Virus record (IMG/VR): IMGVR_UViG_3300000116_000227
Coordinates: 1-23,845 of that record
Direction: 5' to 3' (one strand)
Source: a virus
DNA length: 23,845 nt
Shown here piece after piece: positions 7,571 to 13,000 of the stretch; positions within the stretch are counted from its first letter, which is position 1; the number at the start of each line of letters is the position of its first letter. The notes below the pieces were generated by a model that saw only the letters and a list, made by a program, of their open reading frames with translations, was not told where the DNA came from and ran no database searches. The position numbers and the translations under genes are program-made.

Positions 7571-8153
7571 AAACCTGATCGCGGCAGCCGCTGGCTTAGG
7601 TCTGGCGGTTGCTGGTTTGATTCAAAATCCGACCGTCTGGCCGATTATCGGAGCCGCTGCCGGCGGTTCGACGGTAAGTCTCGCCCTGATTTCATCAAAG
7701 AAAGACAAAGAGAAGTCAGAAGCGGAGAGAGCAGCAAAAGTATCTAAGGCACTCAGTTACTGTTACGAAAACTTCAAAGGGCTTGTGTCTCCGCAGCAAC
7801 TTGCTTTCCACGCGGAACTAGAACTCGAACAAGCGGAACGTCTGCTTGAGAGCCTGATTTCACCTCAGAACGGCGGTCAGAGGATCGATACGCCGATGGG
7901 CGCCGTGTACTCGTTTGATCATCCTGAGCAAGTGCTCAACCAGCTATCGCAGAATGCTCAGGCATGGGCGGATAGCCAAACTCAAGAAGTGATCAAAGAA
8001 AACGCTGTGCTAAAACAGCAAGTTCAGTGGCTTTCGAGCGCAGTTCAAGCCCGTCAATTAGTGCCCACGCCGCCTGCATCCCCTCAAGAAACTTTTAAAA
8101 ACAACAACGAGGTCCCGCAATCCGTCGGGGATCCTTGGAAAAATATGCTATAG
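7557..8153 (+). CDS. Membrane-anchored winged-helix protein
   Basis: This 198-residue protein overlaps the primase-helicase by 14 nt. Two hydrophobic segments (about 7-22 and 27-46: LIAAAAGLGLAVAGLI, and PIIGAAAGGSTVSLALI) can form a membrane hairpin. They are followed by Lys/Glu-rich sequence, and residues 63-122 follow a winged-helix pattern: helix, KGLVSPQQLAFHA, EQAERLLESLI, then a beta wing GAVYSF. Residues 125-165 are Gln-rich and probably coiled coil, and the tail is Pro/Asn-rich. I infer a protein that ties DNA or the replication complex to the membrane, by analogy with phage membrane-linked replication factors; the partner is unknown. It is the last gene before the terminator at 8176. 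Confidence 0.65.
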   Translation: MTINKNLIAAAAGLGLAVAGLIQNPTVWPIIGAAAGGSTVSLALISSKKDKEKSEAERAAKVSKALSYCYENFKGLVSPQQLAFHAELELEQAERLLESLISPQNGGQRIDTPMGAVYSFDHPEQVLNQLSQNAQAWADSQTQEVIKENAVLKQQVQWLSSAVQARQLVPTPPASPQETFKNNNEVPQSVGDPWKNML

Positions 8154-8175
8154 TTAAAGAACCGCGCGAACGGAG

Positions 8176-8215
8176 AACCCCCAACGCCCCCATGAAGGGC
8201 ACCGGGGGTTTTCTT
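8176..8215 (+). terminator. Strong rho-independent terminator ending the rightward block
   Basis: An outer stem AACCCCC/GGGGGTT encloses an inner stem GCCC/GGGC and is followed by TTCTT. It separates the rightward replication block from the convergent accessory array, whose last stop codon lies at 8238. Confidence 0.85.
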
Positions 8216-8237
8216 GTATGTGCCTTATTGAAGGCAA

Positions 8238-8474
8238 CTACGAGTCAGCAAGACGCTTCATACCATCGGCATTCTCGGTGTAAAGACGATCAAGAGCGGC
8301 TAAGGCAGCAGCCTCCTTTTCACCAACATCGTCCTGATTGCTCAGGTCAAGGCTGGCTTTGCAGTATTCCTTCCAGGCTTGCAATCTGGCAGTTTCCTTT
8401 TTGATAGCTACCGTTTCTTCCCGCACCTGTTTGATGCGACGATCAATCGGTTCTAACCAGTTGTGTTCAGACAT
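8238..8474 (-). CDS. Small coiled-coil protein, last gene of the accessory array
   Basis: The 78-residue protein (MSEHNWLEPIDRRIKQVREE) is almost entirely charged helix and probably forms a coiled coil over residues 10-45. Its start follows the upstream TAG by exactly 14 nt (TCACCTTCTTTTCT), a pyrimidine-rich leader without Shine-Dalgarno. The same spacing and a similar leader precede two other MSE-type starts in the array. The first 14 residues and the leader are duplicated at 10561-10624, where the rest of the gene is missing. No function is recognised. Confidence 0.6.
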   Translation of the reverse strand: MSEHNWLEPIDRRIKQVREETVAIKKETARLQAWKEYCKASLDLSNQDDVGEKEAAALAALDRLYTENADGMKRLADS

Positions 8475-8488
8475 AGAAAAGAAGGTGA
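8430..8488. repeat. Dispersed repeat, copy A (start of the MSEHN gene)
   Basis: About 60 bp covering the 5' end and leader of the 8238-8474 gene recurs at 10561-10624 with scattered mismatches (gcgatcaatcggttctagcc versus cgatcaatcggttctaacc). Confidence 0.7.
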
Positions 8489-8737
8489 CTACTGGGCTTC
8501 AAGTTCGGTGGCGATGGCGAGGATCTGATCGCGCATAACGCAACGCAACCGCAATGCCTGGGTCGAGAAGTTGTCTTTATCCCAGTCGTCGGGCTCCGGC
8601 ACCACCTGATCCGCAGCAGCTCGCAGGGCGGCAGCAGCAATCCAGCGAGATTCATTGAGGCAGTCGTCGGGGCCATAGCATTGAGCACCGTTGGCAGCGT
8701 CCAGCACTGCCTGCGCGGCGGGTGAAAGTTCAGCCAT
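8489..8737 (-). CDS. LSPAAQAVLDA-family small protein, copy 1
   Basis: ATG 8737 is chosen because the paralogue at 9330-9560 begins at the matching Met; an open frame continues upstream but is out of family. The 82-residue protein opens MAELSPAAQAVLDA, contains IAAAALRAAADQVVPE in the middle, and ends ILAIATELEAQ. The family appears to be common in picocyanobacteria and their phages (recollection, not a search); its function is unknown. ATGGCTGA gives an 8-nt overlap with the WQP gene, indicating coupling. Its final 26 bases plus the following spacer are identical to those of the paralogue. Confidence 0.7.
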   Translation of the reverse strand: MAELSPAAQAVLDAANGAQCYGPDDCLNESRWIAAAALRAAADQVVPEPDDWDKDNFSTQALRLRCVMRDQILAIATELEAQ

Positions 8738-8933
8738 CCAAGTTCTCCTCACTTGTTGGTTCAGGTAAGTTGGGGACGTTTGGTAGTAGCTGCCAAAAGC
8801 ATGGGTAGAAGAACTCCCCTTCGCGGTTTTCCCAGTGACGACATTCACTGTGGATGATGTCAATGCAGTCGTAGTCAGTGGCCAAGATCTCTGTGCCGTC
8901 AAGTGGAGCAGTATCAATGGGCTGCCAGTTCAT
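8730..8933 (-). CDS. DUF551-like WQPIDTAPLDGTE small protein
   Basis: The 67-residue protein begins MNWQPIDTAPLDGTEILATDY, the hallmark opening of a family of small phage proteins often annotated DUF551, whose role is unknown. The middle is rich in aromatic residues, His and Cys (HSECRHWENREGEFFYPCFW), consistent with a compact fold. The start overlaps the previous stop as TAATG, and the end overlaps the next start by 8 nt. It is therefore the middle gene of a three-gene translationally coupled cassette. In the paralogous cassette this middle slot is held by an unrelated gene. Confidence 0.75.
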   Translation of the reverse strand: MNWQPIDTAPLDGTEILATDYDCIDIIHSECRHWENREGEFFYPCFWQLLPNVPNLPEPTSEENLDG

Positions 8934-9310
8934 TAGGGTTCCTCACTTTTGTAGTCGGGTAGTTGTTCAAGGGCGCGGCGAATGCAAGACGAATCCACGT
9001 TTTCAAACTGCAGCAATGCTTGCAGTTCCTTCAGCTTCAACAGCGCCTGCTCCTTCAGGTTCGGCGGCTTGGGGCGGCGGGCGGCGCGCAAAGCCGGAAT
9101 GGCTTTGCCGTCGTCGCCCCAGTAACCCATGCGTATCATCCACTCACAGCACGCCTTCAGCTCAGTGTCTGCGCCCCATTGAGCGGCCTTTTCTGAGACG
9201 TATTGCATCCACTCCACGGGATCACGAGGGTTAATCCTCTGCGCTTGCTGAGCCCATAGCCGACGCAACTCCGGCGGTACGGTGATGGGGTGTTGTTGTT
9301 CTTGTGTCAT
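8933..9310 (-). CDS. MTQ-HPITxPPEL family small protein, copy 1
   Basis: This 125-residue protein is the paralogue of the one at 9720-10043. Shared blocks are HPIT.PPEL at the start, AA(Q/R)WG(A/S)D.EL(K/E)ACCEW in the middle, then ARRPKPP(N/S)LKEQALL and RRALEQL near the end. I recall this family from cyanophages and picocyanobacteria as repeated copies with no known function. The conserved double Cys (ACCEW) and the ARRPKPP linker suggest a conserved two-part fold. The leader is 19 nt from the preceding TAG to ATG, ending CTAATCACCC, the same as the other copy. First gene of cassette 2. Confidence 0.72.
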   Translation of the reverse strand: MTQEQQHPITVPPELRRLWAQQAQRINPRDPVEWMQYVSEKAAQWGADTELKACCEWMIRMGYWGDDGKAIPALRAARRPKPPNLKEQALLKLKELQALLQFENVDSSCIRRALEQLPDYKSEEP

Positions 9311-9329
9311 GGGTGATTAGCGAAGGTGA

Positions 9330-9560
9330 CTACTGGGCTTCAAGTTCAGTGGCGATGTCGATGAGTTTATTCCTGGCAAAGGCGGCACCGTCCATTTCTG
9401 AGACTGTATAAGGGGTTAATTGATCCGCAGCAACTCGCAGGGCGGCGGCAATGCAATCTCGATCAGGGTTGCGAGTAAGCCAAGTCACTTCGTGCATCTC
9501 ATCTTGCTTGGCGTCGAACGCATCAAGCACCGCCTGAGCAGCGAGTGAAAGTTCAGACAT
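9330..9560 (-). CDS. LSLAAQAVLDA-family small protein, copy 2
   Basis: The 76-residue protein starts at ATG 9560, the position matching the paralogue at 8489-8737. The N terminus MSELSLAAQAVLDAF, middle CIAAALRVAADQL and end DIATELEAQ are conserved, while the segment between is different, so the copies are diverged rather than recent duplicates. It is preceded by the 14-nt leader TCGCTTCCACTTCT after the TAG of the gene upstream. It is the last gene of cassette 1. Function unknown. Confidence 0.68.
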   Translation of the reverse strand: MSELSLAAQAVLDAFDAKQDEMHEVTWLTRNPDRDCIAAALRVAADQLTPYTVSEMDGAAFARNKLIDIATELEAQ

Positions 9561-9574
9561 AGAAGTGGAAGCGA

Positions 9575-9727
9575 CTACTCGGTAATCCATGTAGCTACAG
9601 CCCTAGCAAACGCGGTCATTTGGCCGTTTTCGATTGCTGCGGTAACGGTGAGGTCATCTGTGTCTGGTCCCCACCAGAAGGTTGCAAACTCATCGAGATC
9701 GTCATCAGTGTGCTGGAGTTCAGTCAT
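9575..9727 (-). CDS. Acidic 50-residue protein, middle gene of cassette 1
   Basis: ATG 9727 overlaps the end of the upstream MTQQ gene by 8 nt (ATGACTGA), the same arrangement as ATGGCTGA in cassette 2. The 50 residues are acidic (MTELQHTDDDLDEFATFWWG, then TAFARAVATWITE) with three Trp. No family is recognised. Small acidic proteins of this kind can be anti-host or DNA-mimic factors, but nothing here shows that. It takes the place that the WQP gene holds in the other cassette. Confidence 0.55.
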   Translation of the reverse strand: MTELQHTDDDLDEFATFWWGPDTDDLTVTAAIENGQMTAFARAVATWITE

Positions 9728-10043
9728 CGAGTTGCTCCAGTGCGCGGCGGATGGTGTCATGAGCCACTCCGCAGTCGCGGTTAGGCGGCAGCTTGTTAAG
9801 AGCCAGCAGCGCCTGCTCCTTCAAGCTTGGTGGCTTGGGACGACGTGCGGCAATAAGTGCCTCATGTTCGTGCTCGTGACCTTCTAACTTCAGCCACTCA
9901 CAGCACGCCTCGAGCTCCTGATCGCTGCCCCAGCGTGCGGCTTGGATGGCGACGTGGTCAGCGGTAAGTCCGCGTTCGCACTCTTCAGTTAGCCACTGCC
10001 GCACCAACTCAGGCGGCGGGGTGATGGGATGTTGTTGTGTCAT
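9720..10043 (-). CDS. MTQ-HPITxPPEL family small protein, copy 2
   Basis: The 107-residue paralogue of the 8933-9310 product keeps HPITPPPEL, AARWGSDQELEACCEWLK, ARRPKPPSLKEQALLAL and TIRRALEQL. It has a His/Glu-rich insertion (GHEHEHEAL) after the CCEW block. The start follows the TAA of the HNH remnant by 19 nt (CCATTACCACTAATCACCC), the same length and 3' sequence as the other copy's leader. First gene of cassette 1; function unknown. Confidence 0.7.
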   Translation of the reverse strand: MTQQHPITPPPELVRQWLTEECERGLTADHVAIQAARWGSDQELEACCEWLKLEGHEHEHEALIAARRPKPPSLKEQALLALNKLPPNRDCGVAHDTIRRALEQLDD

Positions 10044-10062
10044 GGGTGATTAGTGGTAATGG

Positions 10063-10284
10063 TTACGAGCCGTGGCTTTTCATGTACTTTACGACCTTTT
10101 CAAATTCTGAAGCCGTGCCATTGGACTTGAGCACATTAGCACGAAGGGGGATTACGGCAATGTTTCCAGGCTCATAACCACGGTCGTTGTTACTCCTGTC
10201 GATAGTGGTTTCATAGGCATCCAATATGGTCTGTGCGGCATCTGATCGCCACTGCTTGAGTTCGGGGAGAGGGTTAGATATGAT
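10063..10284 (-). pseudogene. Remnant of an HNH endonuclease, no start codon
   Basis: The frame between the stop of the upstream gene and TAA 10063 reads NPLPELKQWRSDAAQTILDA, then TIDRSNNDRGYEPGNIAVI, then LRANVLKSNGTASEF. This is the typical C-terminal half of phage HNH endonucleases (xIDRIDNxxGYxxGNxxVIxxRANxxK). There is no ATG and no zinc half. The open frame starts immediately and in phase after the TGA of the 10285-10476 gene. It is probably a decayed homing endonuclease left by an earlier insertion. Read-through of that TGA would fuse the two products. Confidence 0.7.
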
Positions 10285-10476
10285 TCAGCGGTGAATTGTC
10301 ATTTCGTATCCTTCAGCAGCGAGAGATGCAGACAATGCCATCGCCAACTGCTGCGTGTAGCTGCGCGTTTTATGGGTGGTGAAGTCTGTGAAGGTCCACC
10401 GATTTGTGTTGTTGGTCCAGATGGCGAGGCGGTCGTCACCCTTCTGGAAGTAAACAGTGGTGTTAGTGTTGGTCAT
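10285..10476 (-). CDS. 63-residue protein of unknown function
   Basis: ATG 10476 has a good ribosome site, GGAGGA, in contrast to the other array genes. The protein (MTNTNTTVYFQKGDDRLAIW, RWTFTDFTTHKTRSYTQQLA, LAAEGYEMTIHR) looks like a small beta-alpha fold: two or three strands followed by a helix. It overlaps the truncated MSEHD gene by 4 nt (ATGA). No family recognised. Confidence 0.6.
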   Translation of the reverse strand: MTNTNTTVYFQKGDDRLAIWTNNTNRWTFTDFTTHKTRSYTQQLAMALSASLAAEGYEMTIHR

Positions 10477-10610
10477 CGTCGATCCTCCGGTCGGCGGTCA
10501 TGGGGCGGGGCGTTGGTGCGCCGCTGCCCTACCACACTACCACGCATTGAAAAGGGCGGTGTGTACCGGATGCGGCGATCAATCGGTTCTAGCCAGTCGT
10601 GTTCAGACAT
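10473..10610 (-). pseudogene. Truncated second copy of the MSEH-WLEPIDRR gene
   Basis: ATG 10610 begins MSEHDWLEPIDRRIR, 14 residues nearly identical to the start of the 8238-8474 protein. It then diverges into an Arg/Pro-rich sequence with no resemblance (YTPPFSMRGSVVGQRR...), ending after 45 residues at a TGA that overlaps the next ATG. The leader (14 nt after a TAG) is also duplicated. This is best read as a recombined start of the gene joined to foreign sequence. It might still be translated and serve to couple the downstream gene. Confidence 0.5.
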
Positions 10611-10624
10611 AGAAGTGGTAATGA
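10561..10624. repeat. Dispersed repeat, copy B (start of the truncated MSEHD gene)
   Basis: Same orientation as copy A, about 2.1 kb away. Similarity stops abruptly at codon 14-15, marking a recombination breakpoint. The two copies bracket the cassette array. Confidence 0.7.
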
Positions 10625-10626
10625 CT

Positions 10627-10665
10627 AAAAAATTTGATGGCCTGAGCGTGAGACGCCTCGTCAGG
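10627..10665 (-). terminator. Possible terminator after thyX
   Basis: On the minus strand the sequence forms a hairpin with outer stem CCTGA/TCAGG and inner stem GCGT/ACGC around a CTC loop. It is followed eight bases later by a T-run. It lies between the thyX stop and the accessory array. The bulge and the gap before the T-run make it weaker than the other terminators. Confidence 0.4.
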
Positions 10666-10713
10666 ATGTAACAGGGGCTCAGGCTCCGTCGCTAAGAATT
10701 TTAATTCACAGGA

Positions 10714-11421
10714 TCAACCGATTTCTAAATTCTCGATGACACGCCAGCCTTCGACAGCGGGATTGTCCGAACGAAGAAGCGCTTTAATCGAAGTCGGCAC
10801 ATAAGCAGATAATGCGCGGCCAATGTCATGGGCGATGTACTTATGTTCTTTCTGCGTACCGTTGGCTCCCCGGAGACCAACATAAAAAATCCAATCCCTT
10901 AGTGTGCCTTGCATGTGGAGCTTTGTCGGCGTACACATCGGAAGAATATTTCGAGCGCATTCCCGTGCCACGCCGGACTCAAGAAGCGTCTGATATACAT
11001 CCTCGATCTCCGAAAAGACCTCTTTGATGCGCTGTTTCAAGACCTCCTTAACGGTCTCATCCCCAAATTCAAGACTGTTTTGGCGATCTTTAAAATCCTG
11101 AGCTCTAAGCTCGAAGTCCCAACAGTTAGCCCAGGCGTCATCCAGTACTTTATCAGGCGTGCAGTAGCGCTGCGAAAGCTCCTGATAATGAAAAGATCTG
11201 TGACGAATTATCTGAGCTGAAATAGCGCGACTCGTAACGATCTCAAACGAAGCACAAACTTGCTCGAATATACTCCAGTGCCCTTCGTTAATACAGAAGG
11301 TCAGCAGCTTCTCGAACTCAGCCCGATCAGGATTCTTGGTGCTGACCCGAGCGTGCCGGGCTACAACAGCCTCAGGATCCTGAGTGATCCAATCAAGCTT
11401 CGCGTTGTGCAAACTGTTCAC
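10714..11421 (-). CDS. thyX: Flavin-dependent thymidylate synthase ThyX
   Basis: The 235-residue protein carries the ThyX signature RHRSFHYQELSQR (residues 73-85, RHRx7SxR). It also has ARHARVSTKN near the N terminus, the GHWSIFEQV block (substrate/FAD region) and a C-terminal AHDIGRALSAY helix. ThyX makes dTMP from dUMP using methylene-tetrahydrofolate and FAD/NADPH; phages carry it to supply thymidine for their replication. Length matches the usual 210-250 residues. ATG 11421 lies inside the end of the previous small gene (29-nt overlap). It is the last intact gene of the block before the accessory array. Confidence 0.95.
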   Translation of the reverse strand: MNSLHNAKLDWITQDPEAVVARHARVSTKNPDRAEFEKLLTFCINEGHWSIFEQVCASFEIVTSRAISAQIIRHRSFHYQELSQRYCTPDKVLDDAWANCWDFELRAQDFKDRQNSLEFGDETVKEVLKQRIKEVFSEIEDVYQTLLESGVARECARNILPMCTPTKLHMQGTLRDWIFYVGLRGANGTQKEHKYIAHDIGRALSAYVPTSIKALLRSDNPAVEGWRVIENLEIG

Positions 11422-11578
11422 CAGACGGCTGTTGGGCTGCAGGTACTATACCGATCGCGGATGCCACGCGCTCCACAATGCCGGGGTTTTCCTTAATGAC
11501 CTGGCCTGCCCAGCGATCCCCGTACTGCGGGATAGCAGCGGGATTGATGTTGATCAGAGAGCCTGCGAGGCGGGTCAT
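11393..11578 (-). CDS. 61-residue protein upstream of thyX
   Basis: The small protein (MTRLAGSLININPAAIPQYG, then DRWAGQVIKENPGIVERVAS, then a Gln/Ala-rich tail) starts with an ATGA overlap onto the preceding tiny gene and ends 29 nt inside thyX. The chain of overlaps supports a real translated gene in one operon with thyX. No family recognised; the composition resembles short virion-associated peptides. Confidence 0.5.
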   Translation of the reverse strand: MTRLAGSLININPAAIPQYGDRWAGQVIKENPGIVERVASAIGIVPAAQQPSGEQFAQREA

Positions 11579-11706
11579 GTGCGGGGGAAAGTCTGTTGGT
11601 AACGAAGGCGAGACGTAACTTCAGAAGGCGTGATACGTGCCATGCGTGCGGCGTCTAGACCGAAACGCTGTCCAGCTAAACGAATCGGAAAGTCGTTATC
11701 GGTCAC
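11575..11706 (-). CDS. Tiny 43-residue protein in the thyX operon
   Basis: GTG 11706 overlaps the previous stop as GTGA and has GAGGG six bases upstream; the end overlaps the next ATG as ATGA. The product reads VTDNDFPIRLAGQRFGLDAA, then RMARITPSEVTSRLRYQQTF. The two 4-nt overlaps and the ribosome site make coding likely although the gene is very short. No function is recognised. Confidence 0.55.
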   Translation of the reverse strand: MTDNDFPIRLAGQRFGLDAARMARITPSEVTSRLRYQQTFPRT

Positions 11707-12194
11707 TTTAAACCCTCTTTCTTCATCTTGGCCAGGGCTAACAGATTGTCAGCCATGTTGCTGGACTGGAAGGGATAAGCGTCGCCAAAAGAAGGTGTTT
11801 GAAGCATAGTTTGCTTCGGAACGGAGGTCAACTGGCGCAGCATCTGACGAGTTTTAGGAGTATCCTCGCCCAAAGAAATCATGTACTCGGCCTGACTCAT
11901 ATCGTCAGGTGAGTTAGGAAGAGGAATGTTCCGTTGGTTATATCCGGCGGGACCCGTCAGAGCCGCGGATTTCTTTATATTTCCCTCTCCGTACTCTACA
12001 GGACCTACAGGAGGTCTAGAATAAAAGCCGCGATCGTGTGCGTACTGCGACGATACTCGATTGGTGTTGTCCATCTGGGCCACGCGGCGAATGCCGATCA
12101 TGGGCTCTTGGTTTAGCGTACCCAGGGTAGGCATCGCCAACTGAGGCATCGCTTCGGGCGCTGTACCTCTATCAGAGCCGGGAATGATCGCCAT
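11703..12194 (-). CDS. Hypothetical protein, possibly virion-associated
   Basis: The 163-residue protein is rich in Met, Pro, Gln, Ser and Asn (GTAPEAMPQLAMPTLGTLNQ, FYSRPPVGPVEYGEG, NSPDDMSQAEYMISLGE), with little predicted hydrophobic core. It looks like a mostly disordered structural or internal virion protein. It begins one base after the HNH-like gene ends, which supports ATG 12194, and overlaps the next tiny gene by 4 nt. No family recognised. Confidence 0.6.
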   Translation of the reverse strand: MAIIPGSDRGTAPEAMPQLAMPTLGTLNQEPMIGIRRVAQMDNTNRVSSQYAHDRGFYSRPPVGPVEYGEGNIKKSAALTGPAGYNQRNIPLPNSPDDMSQAEYMISLGEDTPKTRQMLRQLTSVPKQTMLQTPSFGDAYPFQSSNMADNLLALAKMKKEGLK

Positions 12195-12195
12195 C

Positions 12196-12420
12196 TTATT
12201 TGTTGTCCCCGCGATTAGCGCTTCTAGACCGTACCCTTATGTTAGCGGAGGAATTGTTATGAGGGTTGCGATCACGATGATCCACATCCTGGCCATCTCT
12301 CTTATGGACCCGACCCTGCTTTTCCAGATGACGACGCGCCTTATTACGCGCCGCTCGCCGCTTCTTTTGTTTCTCAGTGCCTTGATATTCCCTATATTCT
12401 TTATCGTAATCTCTAGCCAT
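12196..12420 (-). CDS. Small HNH-type basic protein (MARDYxxEY family)
   Basis: This 74-residue, highly basic protein follows a familiar phage pattern: MARDYDKEYREYQGTEKQKK, RRAARNKARR, then a compact HNH-like segment DGQDVDHRDRNPHNNSSANI and RVRSRSANR. His48 (DVDH), Asn55 and Asn60 fit the H-N-N arrangement. Similar proteins in phages are annotated HNH endonuclease or hypothetical; I regard a DNA-binding or nicking role as plausible. It has its own extended -10 promoter upstream. Confidence 0.7.
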   Translation of the reverse strand: MARDYDKEYREYQGTEKQKKRRAARNKARRHLEKQGRVHKRDGQDVDHRDRNPHNNSSANIRVRSRSANRGDNK

Positions 12421-12437
12421 CCTGCTAACTAACTACT

Positions 12438-12453
12438 CACTTAGATTATATCA
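12438..12453 (-). promoter_or_regulatory. Extended -10 promoter before the small HNH gene
   Basis: The minus strand carries TGATATAAT (12445-12453), a perfect TGnTATAAT extended -10. It overlaps the TGA stop of the upstream gene and lies about 25-30 nt before ATG 12420. No good -35 hexamer is visible, as expected for this class. Confidence 0.55.
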
Positions 12454-12687
12454 AACAACTGTAGACTTTAAATTCATAGCCGCAAACTGAACCAGCATAA
12501 GATCCGTTTTAACTGAGTTACGCAGGAACACAGCCATGTCGTTACAAAACTGTTGCCACAATCCGGTATACAAACCGTTCTTACGTTCGTATAAATCGTA
12601 AAGGAAGTCCAAAAAATCTGCCCGGTTCTGCTCTTCTGTCACACTCCAGTTTGCAAGGAGCTCGGCGTACTTGTCCGTAGTTGCCAC
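12451..12687 (-). CDS. 78-residue helical protein of unknown function
   Basis: The protein (MATTDKYAELLANWSVTEEQ, RADFLDFLYDLYERKNGLYTGLWQQ, then AVFLRNSVKTDLMLVQFAAM) is helical with a repeated FLxFLYxLY aromatic pattern. No motif or membrane segment is recognised. It sits in the leftward block between two other short genes, without overlap. Its stop codon forms part of the promoter of the next gene. Confidence 0.55.
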   Translation of the reverse strand: MATTDKYAELLANWSVTEEQNRADFLDFLYDLYERKNGLYTGLWQQFCNDMAVFLRNSVKTDLMLVQFAAMNLKSTVV

Positions 12688-12713
12688 GCGGCGCTTGGGT
12701 CGGGCCTTTCAGT

Positions 12714-12986
12714 TTACTCGGTGACAATGTCGATTCGGATGCCTGTAACTTTTTTGTCAGCGACATCCTCGATCAGATCCGCCTGATTAAACGCCATGGC
12801 AATCTCCATTGTGATGTCCATGTAAGTAGAACCGATCAGAGTCTCCCTGTAAGACTGAGCACGCGCCATCTCCCGCGTCTCCAGATCGCCCAGAATGTTG
12901 TTCTCTTCGTCGTCAAAAGAAAACGTGCGCTCCATAACACGAGCGTCAGCACACTCAGCGACGTTAGTCCAATCTTCACTGTTCAT
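12714..12986 (-). CDS. 90-residue acidic protein of unknown function
   Basis: The product is acidic (MNSEDWTNVAECADARVMER, FSFDDEENNILGDLE, YMDITMEIAMAFNQADLIED) and ends with a beta-strand VTGIRIDIVTE. It follows the endolysin gene after a 14-nt gap with no Shine-Dalgarno. No family recognised. Its position next to the endolysin could suggest a lysis-related or late role, but the sequence itself does not show one. Confidence 0.55.
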   Translation of the reverse strand: MNSEDWTNVAECADARVMERTFSFDDEENNILGDLETREMARAQSYRETLIGSTYMDITMEIAMAFNQADLIEDVADKKVTGIRIDIVTE

Positions 12987-13000
12987 ATCAAATCAAAGTA

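Noticed and set aside
8146-8154. Extended -10-like TGCTATAGT at the end of the 7557 gene
   Set aside because: It lies only ~20 nt before a terminator, has no -35, and forms the last codons (ATG CTA TAG) of the gene.
8489-8917. Longer 142-residue version of the LSPAAQAVLDA gene
   Set aside because: The extra N terminus is the shadow of the WQP gene; the paralogue fixes the start at the Met matching 8737.
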